Shown piece after piece: positions 20,944 to 32,026 of a DNA stretch of 64,000 nucleotides. The number at the start of each line of letters is the position of its first letter. Within the stretch, counting starts at the first letter, position 1. Made by a program: the position numbers and the translations under genes. The notes beneath the pieces were generated by a model. The model saw only the letters and a program-made list of their open reading frames with translations. It was not told the origin of the DNA and did not search any database. Location of the stretch: the NCBI GenBank assembly GCA_029204225.1, contig CM055100.1:13281017-13345016 (forward strand). Direction: 5' to 3'. Source of the stretch: Diphasiastrum complanatum (taxonomy: Eukaryota > Streptophyta > Lycopodiopsida > Lycopodiales > Lycopodiaceae).

Positions 20944-21225
20944 TTAGGCACTAGTGGATGATGCAGATCCAAACAAGAGTAGAAACTTGAAAATGGTACT
21001 GTGTGGAGAGGCCATACTGATACGACCAGCTTTACAGCCATTGTGAAACATGGATTTGAGCAGTTCACGTGATGAATGAGTCAGGATTGTCGCTAAAGCT
21101 GTAGACCGATTAATCATCAAACGCGTCGCGCTGCCTTCGATCGAGACTACCAAGAATTTAGATGTGCTACGTCGCAACTCAGGACTCGGTCCATCAAAGT
21201 CCTCAAACTTCTGTGAACCCGACAT
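20944..21225 (-). CDS. Hypothetical 93-residue ORF, unit 2
   Basis: Open copy of 2,330-2,611 with one residue change (Tyr64 to Cys, HNGCKAG). Nothing further can be said of function. Confidence 0.25.
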   Translation of the reverse strand: MSGSQKFEDFDGPSPELRRSTSKFLVVSIEGSATRLMINRSTALATILTHSSRELLKSMFHNGCKAGRISMASPHSTIFKFLLLFGSASSTSA

Positions 21226-22216
21226 GACTTTATGAAAAGAGGCGTGTTGAACTAGATTTTGATGGAGTCTAAAGTCCTGGAATCCGAGCAGTGCTCATTT
21301 TAGATTTCTTAGAATAATAAGCTAAATTCAGTTAATTTGAGAGTATTCTTCCTCTTCATAAAATTTTTTACGTGATCGCCTCTTGAAAGCTGAATATAAA
21401 TTATTGTATAATTGAAAATTCTAATATAGAAAAATATGAAACATTTGAATCAAATATGTGAAAGAAACATGCAACTCATGTCATAGATTTGACTATATCA
21501 AACAAACCTTTGGACGTTTCAAACCCTAAACAAACTGATCTACATTTGTACAGTTCTTGAACAAGGAGAAACTCTTCTTACTTAGAAATTAGGGTTAGGG
21601 TATTAAGGTTTAGGGTTTAGGGTCTGTCTAAACAATTTTAGGCATGGAAACTGTAGTTCACACATTATGTGTGTGGTTAGGGTATAAATCTTTGACATTG
21701 TTTCTGTCTAGTTCGCAGTATCCAGCCCAACATTAGCCTGAGTTTAGTGAGTGTTAGTACTAATTTTTAGTTTCTATTGTAGTTCCCCATGATGAGTGGA
21801 AAATTATAGATGAGTCATTGCATTTCAGCCTTAAATTGTTCTACTGAATGCATAACTCTTATATTCGACGCTTGTTCAAGGAATATCTGGAATGCTGGGA
21901 ACATGGCTTGAAACAATGGGCCGCTTTCCAAGATAAGATAATCAGAACATTTCTTTTCAAAGTAAAAAATCCCATGCAATCTTTACCTAAATGAAGGTTT
22001 GGAACGAACCAACTTGGACAAGGGTTCTCAACCTTGGCTAGATTTGGAGGATAAATCATGCCTGTCAAATTTTGCTCTGCCACTGTTGGTGTAGCACAAT
22101 GGCAGGGTTCCTTCGAACTGGGAGTTGGGGAGATAAAGTCCTACACCAAAATAGCTTCCTAAATGGAACATAGTATTCACAATAGACAAACCCACTTGTG
22201 CACCAAAAACCACAAA
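21226..22216. other. Spacer with telomere-like motifs, unit 2
   Basis: Copy of 2,612-3,602; TTTAGGG-type run at about 21,588-21,623. No gene recognised. Confidence 0.5.
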
Positions 22217-22439
22217 CTCCACAAAGCTCCAATCTAATTACCCAAACACTAAGTAAATCAAAACACGAAGCATGCAAATTAAGTAGACCAAAGTACATAA
22301 TAGAAGAGCAAAGATAGCTCTCACCCCTTCACCAGTTGTTTACGCCAATACGACAATCAACAACCAGCACCCTCGTTAAAGTAGTCGTATTTTAACATGA
22401 ATCCCTAACTAACCATAATCGACTACTACAAAACAACGC
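22217..22439 (-). repeat. Left arm of 223-bp inverted repeat, unit 2
   Basis: Pairs with 35,759-35,981. A small private loss near 22,421 (GACTACTAC for GACGAACTAC). Confidence 0.85.
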
Positions 22440-23649
22440 ACCCTACAACTTTTGAAAATGGCCTGACCTCATATTACAATGAAACAAATATTTTCACGAT
22501 TTAAGGATACACAGAGGCCTACATAAATCATTCTGGCCTAACACATATCTCGAGACAAAATAAAGCCACTTCCACTGAGCTTATTATCTGCCTCTGCTCA
22601 ACTATTTCTTGCGGTGTACTATCTTATTGTCTTGATTGTTGTCATCTGCATTTGGATTTGGTATTGGAAAGAGGAAATATTCGAAGTATGAACTATTGTC
22701 AAAGTACAGATAGAATGTGCCAACCCTTGCTCATTCCAATATCTTTTAATGATTAATTAAGTGTGGTTTTGGAATTTTGAAAATTATGATTGATGAATCA
22801 TAGGATTCTAAATATTTATGATTGATGGATCACAAATAAATAATTAGTTGTTATCACAAGATTATAAGGAAATGTGATCATTCTTATAAATGACGAATAA
22901 TTTGTGATCTATTGAAGGAGTCAAGAATTTAGCTCAGCTGGTTTGAAATCTAAATTTATTTACTCCTGGACCAGTCTTTAATTGAGAACGTACGTGTCTC
23001 ACAGGCATTTTCATAGGGTAATTTATTTTACTTATGAGAAATATGCTTACCTTAGTCAGTGAAACTCTAGTACAGGTTGTAGTCTACAGATGCTTGTGTA
23101 CAATAATTAGCCTAGATCTCTAGTTAATTGGGAGACAAAAAAGTCTATCGAGATTGAATGGCTGGTATTTTCTAGCATGAGATGCTAGGAACAGATCACT
23201 TAACTCAAGAGAGTATCTGGAGTATTCAGAATTGAGTTATAATCGTTTTTATCTTCATGGATCTCCTAGAGATTTTGGTAGAGTGAACTGTTATATCTTA
23301 GTTTTTGAATTCTAAGAGTATTTGTACCATGAAGCATTTATGACAAGTCTTTCAAAAATTATGGATGGTCTTCGACTATAATTGTTTGCTTCTTTAAATT
23401 TTGAACATAGATCTCTAATGTAAAGTGATAATTTACTTAGCGGTTTATGTAGATTAAGTTTACATGAAAGTGATGTTACTTGTTGGAGAAGAGTTAAACC
23501 CAATTGAAAAATTGACCACTTAACGTACTTTTGAATATAATATAGTACTTCAGAGCAGAGATATACATTTGAAAAATTGTTATTTGATATTTGAAGTCAA
23601 ACTAAGGGTAATGATAATGATTTCTCTGGATAAATGTGAAAGTTAAAGG
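22440..23649. other. AT-rich spacer present in units 2-4
   Basis: No gene recognised. The part from 22,816 is missing in unit 1. A lone tRNA A-box-like TTAGCTCAGCTGGTTTGA occurs at 22,930, with no B box or clover-leaf. Confidence 0.5.
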
Positions 23650-23736
23650 ATTTGCTCTTTAGCTTATGAACTTAATCTTCGGGATATGTCGACTACTCAT
23701 CTAGTGTTTTATGTACGCCGGTTAAAACTTAACCTA
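23650..23736 (+). pseudogene. Ty3/Gypsy integrase C-terminal remnant, unit 2
   Basis: Reads AYELNLRDMSTTHLVFYVRR, resembling the end of Gypsy integrase (pattern AYxLxLP..xxxHxVFHVSxLK). Only about 29 codons are recognisable. It lies upstream of an RNase H remnant, the reverse of normal pol order, so the Gypsy pieces are rearranged. Confidence 0.45.
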
Positions 23737-23941
23737 ATGGTATATTATATTTCCATAATTGTATATGTGCTCCACATAATCGTCACACACAAAATAATCC
23801 TATCTATGAACATCATGATGTGCAATTTCCCACTCATCTTGGTAGCAGACTTATCACCTTTTGTCATCCACTTACTATTGTCCACAACTACATCATGATG
23901 TTTTTAAAGATTTTACCAAGTATATATTCATGGAATAGGTT

Positions 23942-24080
23942 ATGAATCAACGTCAAGCTCGTTGGTGTAAATATTTGGAATTCTTTTCCCATGTTGACAT
24001 TGACTATCTTTCTGGTGTTGAGAATGTTGTGGCAGATATCCTTAGTCATTTGCAACAAATCATGGATATTATCTCGACTC
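23942..24080 (+). pseudogene. Ty3/Gypsy RNase H remnant in minus arm, unit 2
   Basis: The best preserved Gypsy piece: NQRQARWCKYLEFF, then DIDYLSGVENVVADILSHLQ, the standard end of the RNase H domain. Preceded by no catalytic part of the domain. Confidence 0.75.
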
Positions 24081-24089
24081 AAACTAATT

Positions 24090-24583
24090 TTACTTCCTCT
24101 TTTGAACAAATATATATTCGTGATAGCACATCTCCTTTGTGCAAGATGTAAGAGCTTTATACTTTGTCGTACTAGATGACAATGAGATAGTAGCTTGTTT
24201 CGTTGACATCCAAGAGATAGCATGTGCACTTATAGATTTTCTATCCATTTGATCTCCAACAAAGTCCGAATCTAAAAATCCAAACAAGTTAAACAATGCC
24301 AAAATCTCTTGTTCCCAAGATGTATCTCAATACCCTCTTTCCTAGATTTAAATGCTCCACACTAGGATTTTGCATAAATTGGCTTAATCTACCAACACAA
24401 GAGCTAAGATCGGGTCTTGTGATGGTTAGATATATGAGTGAACCACATAGCTTCCTATAGAGAGTAATGTCCTCGAAGGATCTTTCATTACCTCTTATAG
24501 TTAGCTTTACACTTGACTCCATTGGTGTATCACAAGATTTAGCATCTACCATATGAAATATTTTAGAATAGCATTAGCACACT
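24090..24583 (-). pseudogene. Ty1/Copia RT-RNase H remnant in minus arm, unit 2
   Basis: Includes CDTPMESSVKLTIRGNERSF, LIYLTITRPDLSSCVGRLSQ and FLDSDFVGDQMDRKS. A private 17-bp loss near 24,291 splits the frame that is open in units 3 and 4. Confidence 0.88.
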
Positions 24584-24813
24584 TCTCATGATAACTCAGC
24601 TTAGAGTTATTTTACCGATACTTACCTTTTTAGCCAAAAAAACTAATAATTGCGAATGTAGCCAAATTCTTGCTTTGTGCAACTTCAAACATGAAAACAA
24701 ATTAATATCAAATTTGTTATAATAGAGCACACATTTATCAAAATCATAGATATATTTCAAATTTAAAATATATTATAATATGCAAATTAGATATGAATCA
24801 CCTGAAAAGTGCA

Positions 24814-24940
24814 TTAAATTTTATTTATCGTATCAATGATATGCTCTAAGAGTTTAGGAGGAGCCAAAGGACAAGTCAATGTATTGTCCCACGCATGTGA
24901 AACAAGTCTCCTTAACTTATATTCCAACAAATTGATGCTA
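24814..24940 (-). pseudogene. Candidate terminal exon, unit 2
   Basis: After a GCATGCAG acceptor at 24,941, the minus strand reads SINLLEYKLRRLVSHAWDNT, then CPLAPPKLLEHIIDTINKI and TAA. It is coding-like, but family and partner exons are unknown. In unit 3 the acceptor CAG is CAA (44,070), arguing against function there. Confidence 0.3.
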
Positions 24941-25344
24941 CTGCATGCAAAAGCAGAAAATCGGTACATCTTCACAAAAATTTAAGATATGACAATATGA
25001 CATGACAAGGCCTTTGTGGTACAATATCACATCGTTCTTGTTTTATATGGAAAATCATTTTTTTATCATGCAATCTCACCAACAGGAGTTCTTTGACCTA
25101 CATGAGGTAAAAATATTATTCGTTAGATTTTACCACAACAACAAAATTTAAATGTACCAATTCTTTATTTTTGATCAATACATGTTATTATTATTATTAT
25201 TTGAGATTTCGTTGCCCAAAATTTCTCAATATGAAGTCTATGAATTTTAACAACAGACTCTTAAAACTCTCATGCAAAATTCTAAGCCAATTTCTATTTT
25301 TTTATATCAAAGTCCTAAAATAGAAAAACTAAATAAATAGATGA

Positions 25345-25473
<129 letters not shown>

Positions 25474-25508
25474 CAAAGCATAAGTAAACTGGTATGAAGG
25501 CCACTTAC

Positions 25509-25665
25509 CAAAGTATTTCGGAGTTTGCTCTCTGACCATTGCAGAATAAGCTTTCACACTACTATTCTTGATGTACAAAGCAGAAGATAGAAGAAGATGA
25601 AGAGAAAAGAGGAGAGAGGGCATGGAGAAAGCCTGCAGGCCCATTCTTTCCTTATGTAGATGCAT
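25509..25665 (-). pseudogene. Signal-peptide-like first exon, unit 2
   Basis: From ATG at 25,665, the minus strand gives MHLHKERMGLQAFS followed by the hydrophobic MPSLLFSLHLLLSSALYI and VREQTPKYFG, ending at a good donor (GTAAGT, 25,503-25,508). It would be the N terminus of a secreted or membrane protein. The candidate terminal exon at 24,814 could belong to it, but nothing in between is recognisable, so an intact gene is not supported. A frame-broken relative is at 30,141-30,298. Confidence 0.3.
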
Positions 25666-25836
25666 TTGAAACAAGAGTGCTCAAGAAGCAAAGGGATCGT
25701 GTCCGTAGGATGACTAATCTTGACTGTTAAATTGGCTTTGGTGGTTTTCAAATTTCCTTTCAATAGATACAAAGGGTGATATATTTTTTTAAAGCACTAA
25801 GGGCTAAGTATATAATAGAGAAGTTGTGTACCATTC

Positions 25837-25942
<106 letters not shown>

Positions 25943-25979
25943 AATGACCAATACCCACAGTTAGTGAATCCCTCAAAAG

Positions 25980-26900
25980 CTAACTGCCCACCAAGAGATT
26001 GTCAATATTTTTAGGCAATTCAAATAACAGTCCAAGAAAATCATCATGACGTAAAAGCTTGTTAATAATCATACATAGTTTATCCCGGTAGAACACGTTA
26101 TCTTGAAAGGTATCTGCCAGCGTTCGTACTTCCTTAAGAAAAATTTCTTGTTTGTTACAACAGTACATGGCAGCTTTTGTTTGTGATATAATGACCTTAT
26201 ATGAATTAAATATAGGTCTGTTTGAAGCCAGGAGTATATATATTGCATAAATCAAAAAGGAAGGTCTCTTCTTTTATCATATTTGAAAAGCAATGCATGG
26301 CCTTAAGCGAGGTCGAAAGAGATTGTAATATTCAAAAAGTTTGCTGAATTTTTCGTGTAATCACTTCCATCAATGTCAAGGTACTCCAAAGGGTATATCC
26401 AGAAAGGATTATCCGCCATTGAAACGTTTAAGAGTAGAACAAGAACAGCCTTAAAGATTTTCAATTTGAAAATTGCAGAAGACTTCATTGACATTCGGCA
26501 TGTATGACCAACCAAAAACTATATCATCAAAGGACTTGTGTATAAAGCCAAATAGCTATAGTAAAATGCGAGAATAAAACTTCTTCACATGAATGGTCTC
26601 AAACATTCTATTGCGATAAAGTAAATGCAAAAAGAGCTTTCCCTTAGATTCATGCTTGATGAGCTATAAGCGATCCAAAGTATTTCTGATAACCTCCCTT
26701 CTTTCCAAAATGACCGCGTCCTGCAACCATGTCAATCCCGATAAAAGTTCAGCTTCTTAACTGGCAAGTCGCTCTTTGTACCGCTTTCGTGTCCTTATTT
26801 CCCCCTGTATCTAGTAAATTTTCTTCTTTTTCCTTGGCCAAACATGACATAGTTGGGATTATTAAGGTTGAAAGAACGTTTACTAGTGGAAAAATTTACC
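25980..26900 (-). pseudogene. Decayed coding-like region, 3' part, unit 2
   Basis: Several minus-strand stretches look protein-like but lie in different frames: KEVRTLADTFQDNVFYRDKL and HDDFLGLLFELPKNIDNLL (25,980-26,160), PLEYLDIDGSDYTKNSANF (about 26,320-26,385), and GRGHFGKKGGYQKYFGSLIA (about 26,660-26,725). Probably the downstream end of the same dead gene as 26,901-28,131. Not identified. Confidence 0.35.
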
Positions 26901-28131
26901 CTATACAGTGGAGAAGCTAGGTCTTTTGAGCAGACATTCAATTTCTCTAATGTTCTCAGCATCACCAAGATGAGCAAGGAGCTTAGGAGAGGGATTTGTG
27001 GCAAGTTCAATAGATGCATCAATCGTGTACTAGCATAGGTATAAACAGGTAATCCGAGCTTTGACAATTTCCCTAGCAGGTTTGTGTAGCCAAAGGAAAA
27101 AAGCATTGAGTTGATTTTGCGGTGAGGCACCTGGGAAGAAAATGCCAAGATTATTCATCATATACCGAATGGCATGGTCAAACCAAATAATAGGGGACTG
27201 ATTTTTACACTTGTCTCCACATCTACACTTGAAGAAAGCCTCGTTTCCAATTCTAGAGTCTGGCTCGGTGGAGATTCATCCTATTAAAACCAGTGTCCAG
27301 ATGTCCACGAATACGTGCCCAGGTTTGCTCAAAAGGGCACCGGGAGGGCTCGAATTTGCTCGTACAGATAGCAATTTCAAAAGCAATAGGGGTCTCAAGA
27401 GTAGAATTTTTGTTCAAAGCAGCCTGTTTACAAGTCTGGACTTCTTTTTCAGTAAGATGGGTAAGGATGCACCAATGCTCAATGGAAATAGGAGCAAGAA
27501 AATTGACAGAAGGCAGACTCCAGAGTTTGTACGAAGTGCTAGCAGATTTGAGCTCAATAGTGAGAGCAGGTTCGAAAGGGACTTGGCAATTTTTGGACTG
27601 ACAAAATTCAAAGGAGGATTGATCACCAATGTTGCAAATATCTTGAGAAAATAATTGTTGTGTGGTACCATCTTCGTCCAGTTCATCTAAGAAGAAAAGA
27701 GGAAGTTTAGAAGAGGGTGGCTCAGGAATGGTGGGAGAGGGTTCAACAGATAGCAGGTCATTTTCTTTTTCAAGACAAGCAAAGACTTATCTAATATGAT
27801 AGTTATAAAATTTTTCTTCGTTCGCATATTTTTCTGCAATACCAACCAAATTTGAAGCCAACGTTTCAATGGTACTCATAGGATCAATCTTGGTCTTGCC
27901 AAATTCCGGGTACATCTTAATCCAATGTAAAGTATCCAAGAGATCAGTAAAGCAAAGCACTTTATCTTCGGGTCCCGTAGCATTACAAGTATTACGATCA
28001 GTTCCTTTGATAAAACTATGCAACATGACAGCTTTTTTCATGCAGATAATCAGAGTTTGTATAAATAGATTAGGAGGAGGAAGGGGCTCCCCATAACCCA
28101 ACTCTACTGCGCCTTGAAACCAACCTGAGGA
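26901..28131 (-). pseudogene. Decayed long coding region of unknown family, unit 2
   Basis: A minus-strand frame can be followed from an acceptor-like TTTTAGTCCTCAG near 28,130 for over 1.2 kb. It opens SSGWFQGAVELGYGEPLPPP and continues through LLDTLHWIKMYPEFGKTKID to an in-frame TAA at 27,787-27,789, then stays open about 180 codons (LDELDEDGTTQQLFSQDI, FEQTWARIRGHLDTGFNRM) to TAG at about 27,256. One frame over it continues with GNEAFFKCRCGDKCKNQSPI and WFDHAIRYMMNNLGIFFPG, a TAG near 27,033, and ELATNPSPKLLAHLGDAENI before TAG at 26,901. Two stops and a frameshift in otherwise protein-like sequence indicate a dead gene or transposon ORF. The Cys cluster CRCGDKC could bind zinc. No family recognised. 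Confidence 0.45.
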
Positions 28132-28503
28132 CTAAAACATAAAACGAACCTATGTTAGCAATGAATCCAAGTAAGGTAAAGGTTTTGGTACTACCCCGGC
28201 CAAAGGACAGTCGGATTTACACCTCAAGGATGCATAGAGAGAGATTAACAAAACAAAGTTCCTCTTGACAAGTCAAGACCAAAACCTTTTAAAACACTTT
28301 ATTCATAGACTACCAAGATAACACATAGCTGAAAAGTATACACTACTATTAAAAGCACCGTAAAGCGAAACATATCTCAAGATATCCAGCTGGTACCTGC
28401 CACCACCCCACCACACAAAACCGCACAAGTTAGCACAGTGAGGAAGACAAGTGTCAATGCTGACTGTCAGTTGTTATTCATGTACAAAATACGTTACGCT
28501 CAA
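28132..28503. other. Intron-like spacer, unit 2
   Basis: Lies between two minus-strand coding-like regions. No gene, repeat or RNA seen. Confidence 0.4.
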
Positions 28504-28874
28504 CTAATCAGCTTGCAATGTAAAATAAAGTTTAGTGCAATCCAATCTTCCCTTACTAGTTTTCGTCACAAGTACTCGGCCAAACCATGCTAACAACGTA
28601 TCAGGGCGTCCGCCATACTGATCCGTTTGTTGTTTTTTGGTCCGTATTGTTAGATAATACACAATACGCACTTGAAAACAAGCCATATAAGTAGCATAGT
28701 AAAATGTGAGCATGTAAGCAGTTTGGACCAGTACATGAGTTTTGCGGGAAATCCATGCCATCCCATCACTCTTATCTGTAACAGACAATGTACAGTGCTC
28801 GTGACTTCTTGAGCAAATCCATGCCATACAAGAGTCCGCAAACCCCACTTCCCGTTCTTACAATTATAAACCAA
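28504..28874 (-). pseudogene. Coding-like fragment upstream of decayed gene, unit 2
   Basis: The minus strand is open to TAG at 28,504, with protein-like YYLTIRTKKQQTDQYGGRPD and TLLAWFGRVLVTKTSKGRLD. The N-terminal part is less convincing, with GCATGGATT occurring twice in different frames. It may be an upstream exon of the region at 26,901-28,131. Not identified. Confidence 0.3.
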
Positions 28875-30120
28875 ACTACTGCTTCAGAGATTACCCGAGA
28901 AACTGTTATAATCTAGTGCAAAATGTGAAAGTAGGCATTTGTGTATGCACATTCAAACTAAGATTGGGGCAATTCCATGCCATTTCGATCTTATGAATGA
29001 ATACGTTCTTAGCACAAAACCATGTACTTTAAAGAACTTACAACAATTACACAAATCCCTGTATAGAAAAAAGCATGTTATAAACTTCAGGGTTATCATC
29101 ATTCCAAAAGTAAGCACTGATATATTAGTTTTGATTGCATGAAAAATAGACATAGTTATCGTATCATACTACTTTTCTTGCATATTTTCGTCAAGCTTCC
29201 TCTGTCACCCTGTTTTTTTAGCCTTACTAATAGAAATTTGTAAACATCCATGCATTTCTGACTTGAATGGTAGACGATACAGATTGTTGCGAAGCAATCA
29301 CGTTTGCAATTTGTAGTTTAGAAGATTGACCTTCCGTATCCATTTCTAAGAATCGTCATTGCGTAGATACATGCATATGAGTAATCCAATTAGTTTATAA
29401 TACCTTTCGAATGGGTTTATGGTCTTCTTCATAAAGTGTAATTTGGAGTGTATATGCTATGAGTGTCATACGTACCTTATATTTGCTGTCAACTGAGGTA
29501 TACCTAAACCCTTCGTGCTCTTTTATGCTGTAAAATTGTGTGTGACAAAGATAATCATAAGTATTATCACCGACCTATTATCGTAGCGAGCTCTTCTCTG
29601 ATTATGAGACATATATACGTAGACAACAGTCATTTAAGAACATTTCTACCATCAACCATCACTATAATGCGATGATGACGTCTTTTTTGCAAGTATATGC
29701 AAGAGATTGTGAAGAACTAATGTATGTCGCGCTGCCAAACAAGCGAGCTATGATAATTGTCAGCATTCTCATCGTTGAACAGCGATTTCTGGCCAAGTAT
29801 TTCAGTGCTAGCAGCGCTACTAGCACCCTCCAGGGTCGCGCTGTAGCAATCAACAAAAAGCTAAAAACTATATGGTAGCGCTACCACATCCTACATTGTC
29901 AAAATGGCTCATATTTATGCCTACAAAGTCAGCCAGCGCTGGCTTGTAACACATGTATGTTATAAAGCAAGTATCGAATGCAATCATGCATGCCATAACA
30001 AGCGCTTGATACTCTCATATGCTTGCTACCAAACCTATTGATGATATAACAAGAATGCCAAAGGTTGCAACCGAATCTATCCATCTCTTTTGCAGACAAA
30101 GTAGTCAAATCAAAAGTAAA
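28875..30120. other. No gene recognised, unit 2
   Basis: AT-rich. A cluster of GCGCTA/TAGCGC motifs at 29,800-29,885 could form small hairpins. No convincing reading frame. Confidence 0.45.
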
Positions 30121-30121
30121 T

Positions 30122-30500
30122 TGGTATGAAGGCCACTTACCAAAGTATTTCAAAGTTTGCTCTCTGACTGTTGCAGCATCAGCTTTAACACTGCAATTCT
30201 TGATATGCCAAAGCAGAAGGTAGAAGAAGATGAAGAGAGAAGAGGAGAGAGGGCGTGGAGAAAGCTTGCAGGCCCATTCCTTCCTTATGTAGATGCATTT
30301 GAAACAAGAGTGCTCAAGAGGCAAAGGGATCATGTCCGTAGGACATACCTCCACTGATCTTGACCGTTGAAGTGGCTTTGGTGGTTTTCAAGTTTCCCTC
30401 CAATAGTTACAAAGGGTCATATATCTTTTTAAAGTACAAAGGGCTAAGTATATAATAGAGAAGTTGCATACCATTCATGAGAGAGAGAGAGAGAGAGAAT
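30122..30500 (-). repeat. Diverged second copy of the signal-peptide-exon repeat, unit 2
   Basis: Matches 25,490-25,860 from the GGTATGAAGGCCACTTACC border to the CCATTCATGAGAGAGA end. The exon (30,141-30,298) is frame-broken after the hydrophobic core and ends at TAA; its GA tract is only about 20 bp. Confidence 0.75.
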
Positions 30501-30510
30501 TAATTTACTG

Positions 30511-30634
30511 TCATTGTATCATGTGCAGTAGAAATAATTTCATGGTAGAGATGCAACTCCAATAAAAATTTATCATTGTATCGTGTGCAGTAGAATTAAT
30601 TTCATGGCAGGGATGCAACTCCAATAAAAATTTG
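30511..30634 (+). repeat. 62-bp tandem duplication, unit 2
   Basis: Two imperfect copies of a 62-bp sequence starting TCATTGTATC, with GTGCAGTAGAA inside. Lies immediately upstream of the carrier-like exon. Confidence 0.85.
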
Positions 30635-30644
30635 TTCCGGTTTC

Positions 30645-30809
30645 GTGGCAAATAACAGAGTGGCACTGGTTAGCAGCAGGGATCATCTGAACGAGATAAG
30701 ATTATGGCTTGTCAAGGGCTGGGCAGACAACTTCATAGCTGGGGGAACAACTTCGGGCCTATCTAAAGTGATATTACAGCCTTTTGACACAACCAAGACT
30801 CTGTTACAG
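30645..30809 (+). pseudogene. Mitochondrial-carrier-like exon, unit 2
   Basis: Reads LWLVKGWADNFIAGGTTSGL and SKVILQPFDTTKTLLQ, then the donor GTGATT at 30,810. This matches the start of one repeat of the SLC25 mitochondrial carrier family: a membrane helix with small residues (FIAGG..SG) ending in a Px[DE]xx[KR] signature (PFDTTK). Normal carriers have three such repeats over about 300 residues; only one half-repeat is visible. The upstream border is not resolved, and no other carrier exon was found nearby. Most likely a captured or orphan exon. Confidence 0.45.
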
Positions 30810-31363
30810 GTGATTTTTTGTTCACTATTATAGTCTTTTGCTTTCACTGTTACGGCTCTATTGCCAAGAGCAATTGAAGTTGAAAGAATTTTGTACTTAT
30901 TACGTATGCAATGGAAGCATGCACTTCATTTTTGAAAATATCATTGTGATTTATTGTAGACGTTGGTTGTATTATAGTTATCCATAAAACTTCCACATTG
31001 GCCAATGATGGAATTGATAATTAGGATATGGCATGGCCGGTGTTTTACAGCAGTGAGCTTGCAAGCCACCTTAACTTTTGTCTTGACTCTGAAGTCAGCC
31101 GGAAGGTTTAATAATGTCTAGAGGATTTTTCAAACTATGAAACTTGTTCTGTGAGTTGACTTAGACACTCAAACTATTGATGTCATCAGCTCATGGCAAA
31201 AGTTTTGATTTTCTTCAACATTATTGAAATGAAATCTTAGAAAGAAAACTAGCCTGCCCATGTTATGTAAGGAAGTCCTAACGAATGATTTTCGTTGTCA
31301 TTCTTACTATCTGCTTTCAACTTTCTTATCTGATGTTATTGCACATGAGATGGAAACCAAGCT
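30810..31363. other. Intron-like AT-rich sequence, unit 2
   Basis: Copy of 4,308-4,861. Nothing recognised. Confidence 0.4.
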
Positions 31364-31648
31364 ATGATCCATGAGGGCGAGATAGGAGAGCACGAGTACT
31401 TATATGATAGCAAAATACAAACTCTACACAATTGTTCTCAAATTGCCTACGCTTATCCTGCTTGCTCCTCCATGTGCCCTGGAAATGCACTCTATTGGCT
31501 CAATTGCGTTGAAAAAGGGACGAGGGACGTTAGTAAAGCTGTCGGTAGCTCTTTCAAGCGAGGAAGTTCTAGCAACGGCATTGCCATGTGTTCTCATGAT
31601 GTTCACGATGAGCGATTTTCTATTGAACTAAGCCTGACTTCCATCTAG
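31364..31648 (+). CDS. Hypothetical 94-residue ORF, unit 2
   Basis: Identical at protein level to 4,862-5,146 as far as I can see; same ambiguity of frame. Confidence 0.2.
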   Translation: MIHEGEIGEHEYLYDSKIQTLHNCSQIAYAYPACSSMCPGNALYWLNCVEKGTRDVSKAVGSSFKRGSSSNGIAMCSHDVHDERFSIELSLTSI

Positions 31649-31735
31649 GGACACCCAGGGCCCTAAATGTGGCGTTATTAGCCATAATCATGTACGGTTT
31701 CAAAACCATTTCCATCGTATGCAACAAGCATAAGC

Positions 31736-32026
31736 TCAGCATCGCATCTGCAAAGATTCAACACTCCTCTTTCTCCGACATTTATCAAGAGCATAATGGT
31801 CACCATGCTTAGAAGAGCAATCACCATCGCTTTCCATCATGAACAAAGAACAAAACGTCATTAGAACTACTAACACGACTACAAGGACAAGATCATGTGC
31901 TGCTTCTTTTGGAGAGGTTTGAAGCTTGAAAGTGTAACGAGTGGAAAGATCCGAGTCTAATAGCAGGTTGGAAGATGTTCTTGATTTGATCCATTCTTGA
32001 TTTTCTTTTGGATAGTTTGGAAGCAT
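31736..32026 (-). CDS. Hypothetical single-pass membrane protein (96 aa), unit 2
   Basis: Copy of 5,234-5,524 with Lys9 to Asn. Hydrophobic segment and basic tail unchanged. Confidence 0.35.
   Translation of the reverse strand: MLPNYPKENQEWIKSRTSSNLLLDSDLSTRYTFKLQTSPKEAAHDLVLVVVLVVLMTFCSLFMMESDGDCSSKHGDHYALDKCRRKRSVESLQMRC

Larger units (their letters stand above)
23860..24597 (-). repeat. Minus arm of composite inverted repeat, unit 2
   Basis: Reverse-oriented copy of 19,722-20,466 at about 93% identity. Carries Gypsy RNase H (+, 23,942-24,080; RQARWCKYLEFFSHVDIDYL, NVVADILSHL) and Copia RT/RNase H (-, 24,090-24,583). Confidence 0.85.

Noticed and set aside
22930-22947. tRNA or SINE from the A-box-like TTAGCTCAGCTGGTTTGA
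   Set aside because: No B box, anticodon arm or acceptor stem could be found nearby in any unit.
27211-27654. 147-codon plus-strand frame as a gene
   Set aside because: Starts at TTG and lies antisense to a longer minus-strand frame whose coding-like reading extends well beyond it on both sides; probably a shadow.
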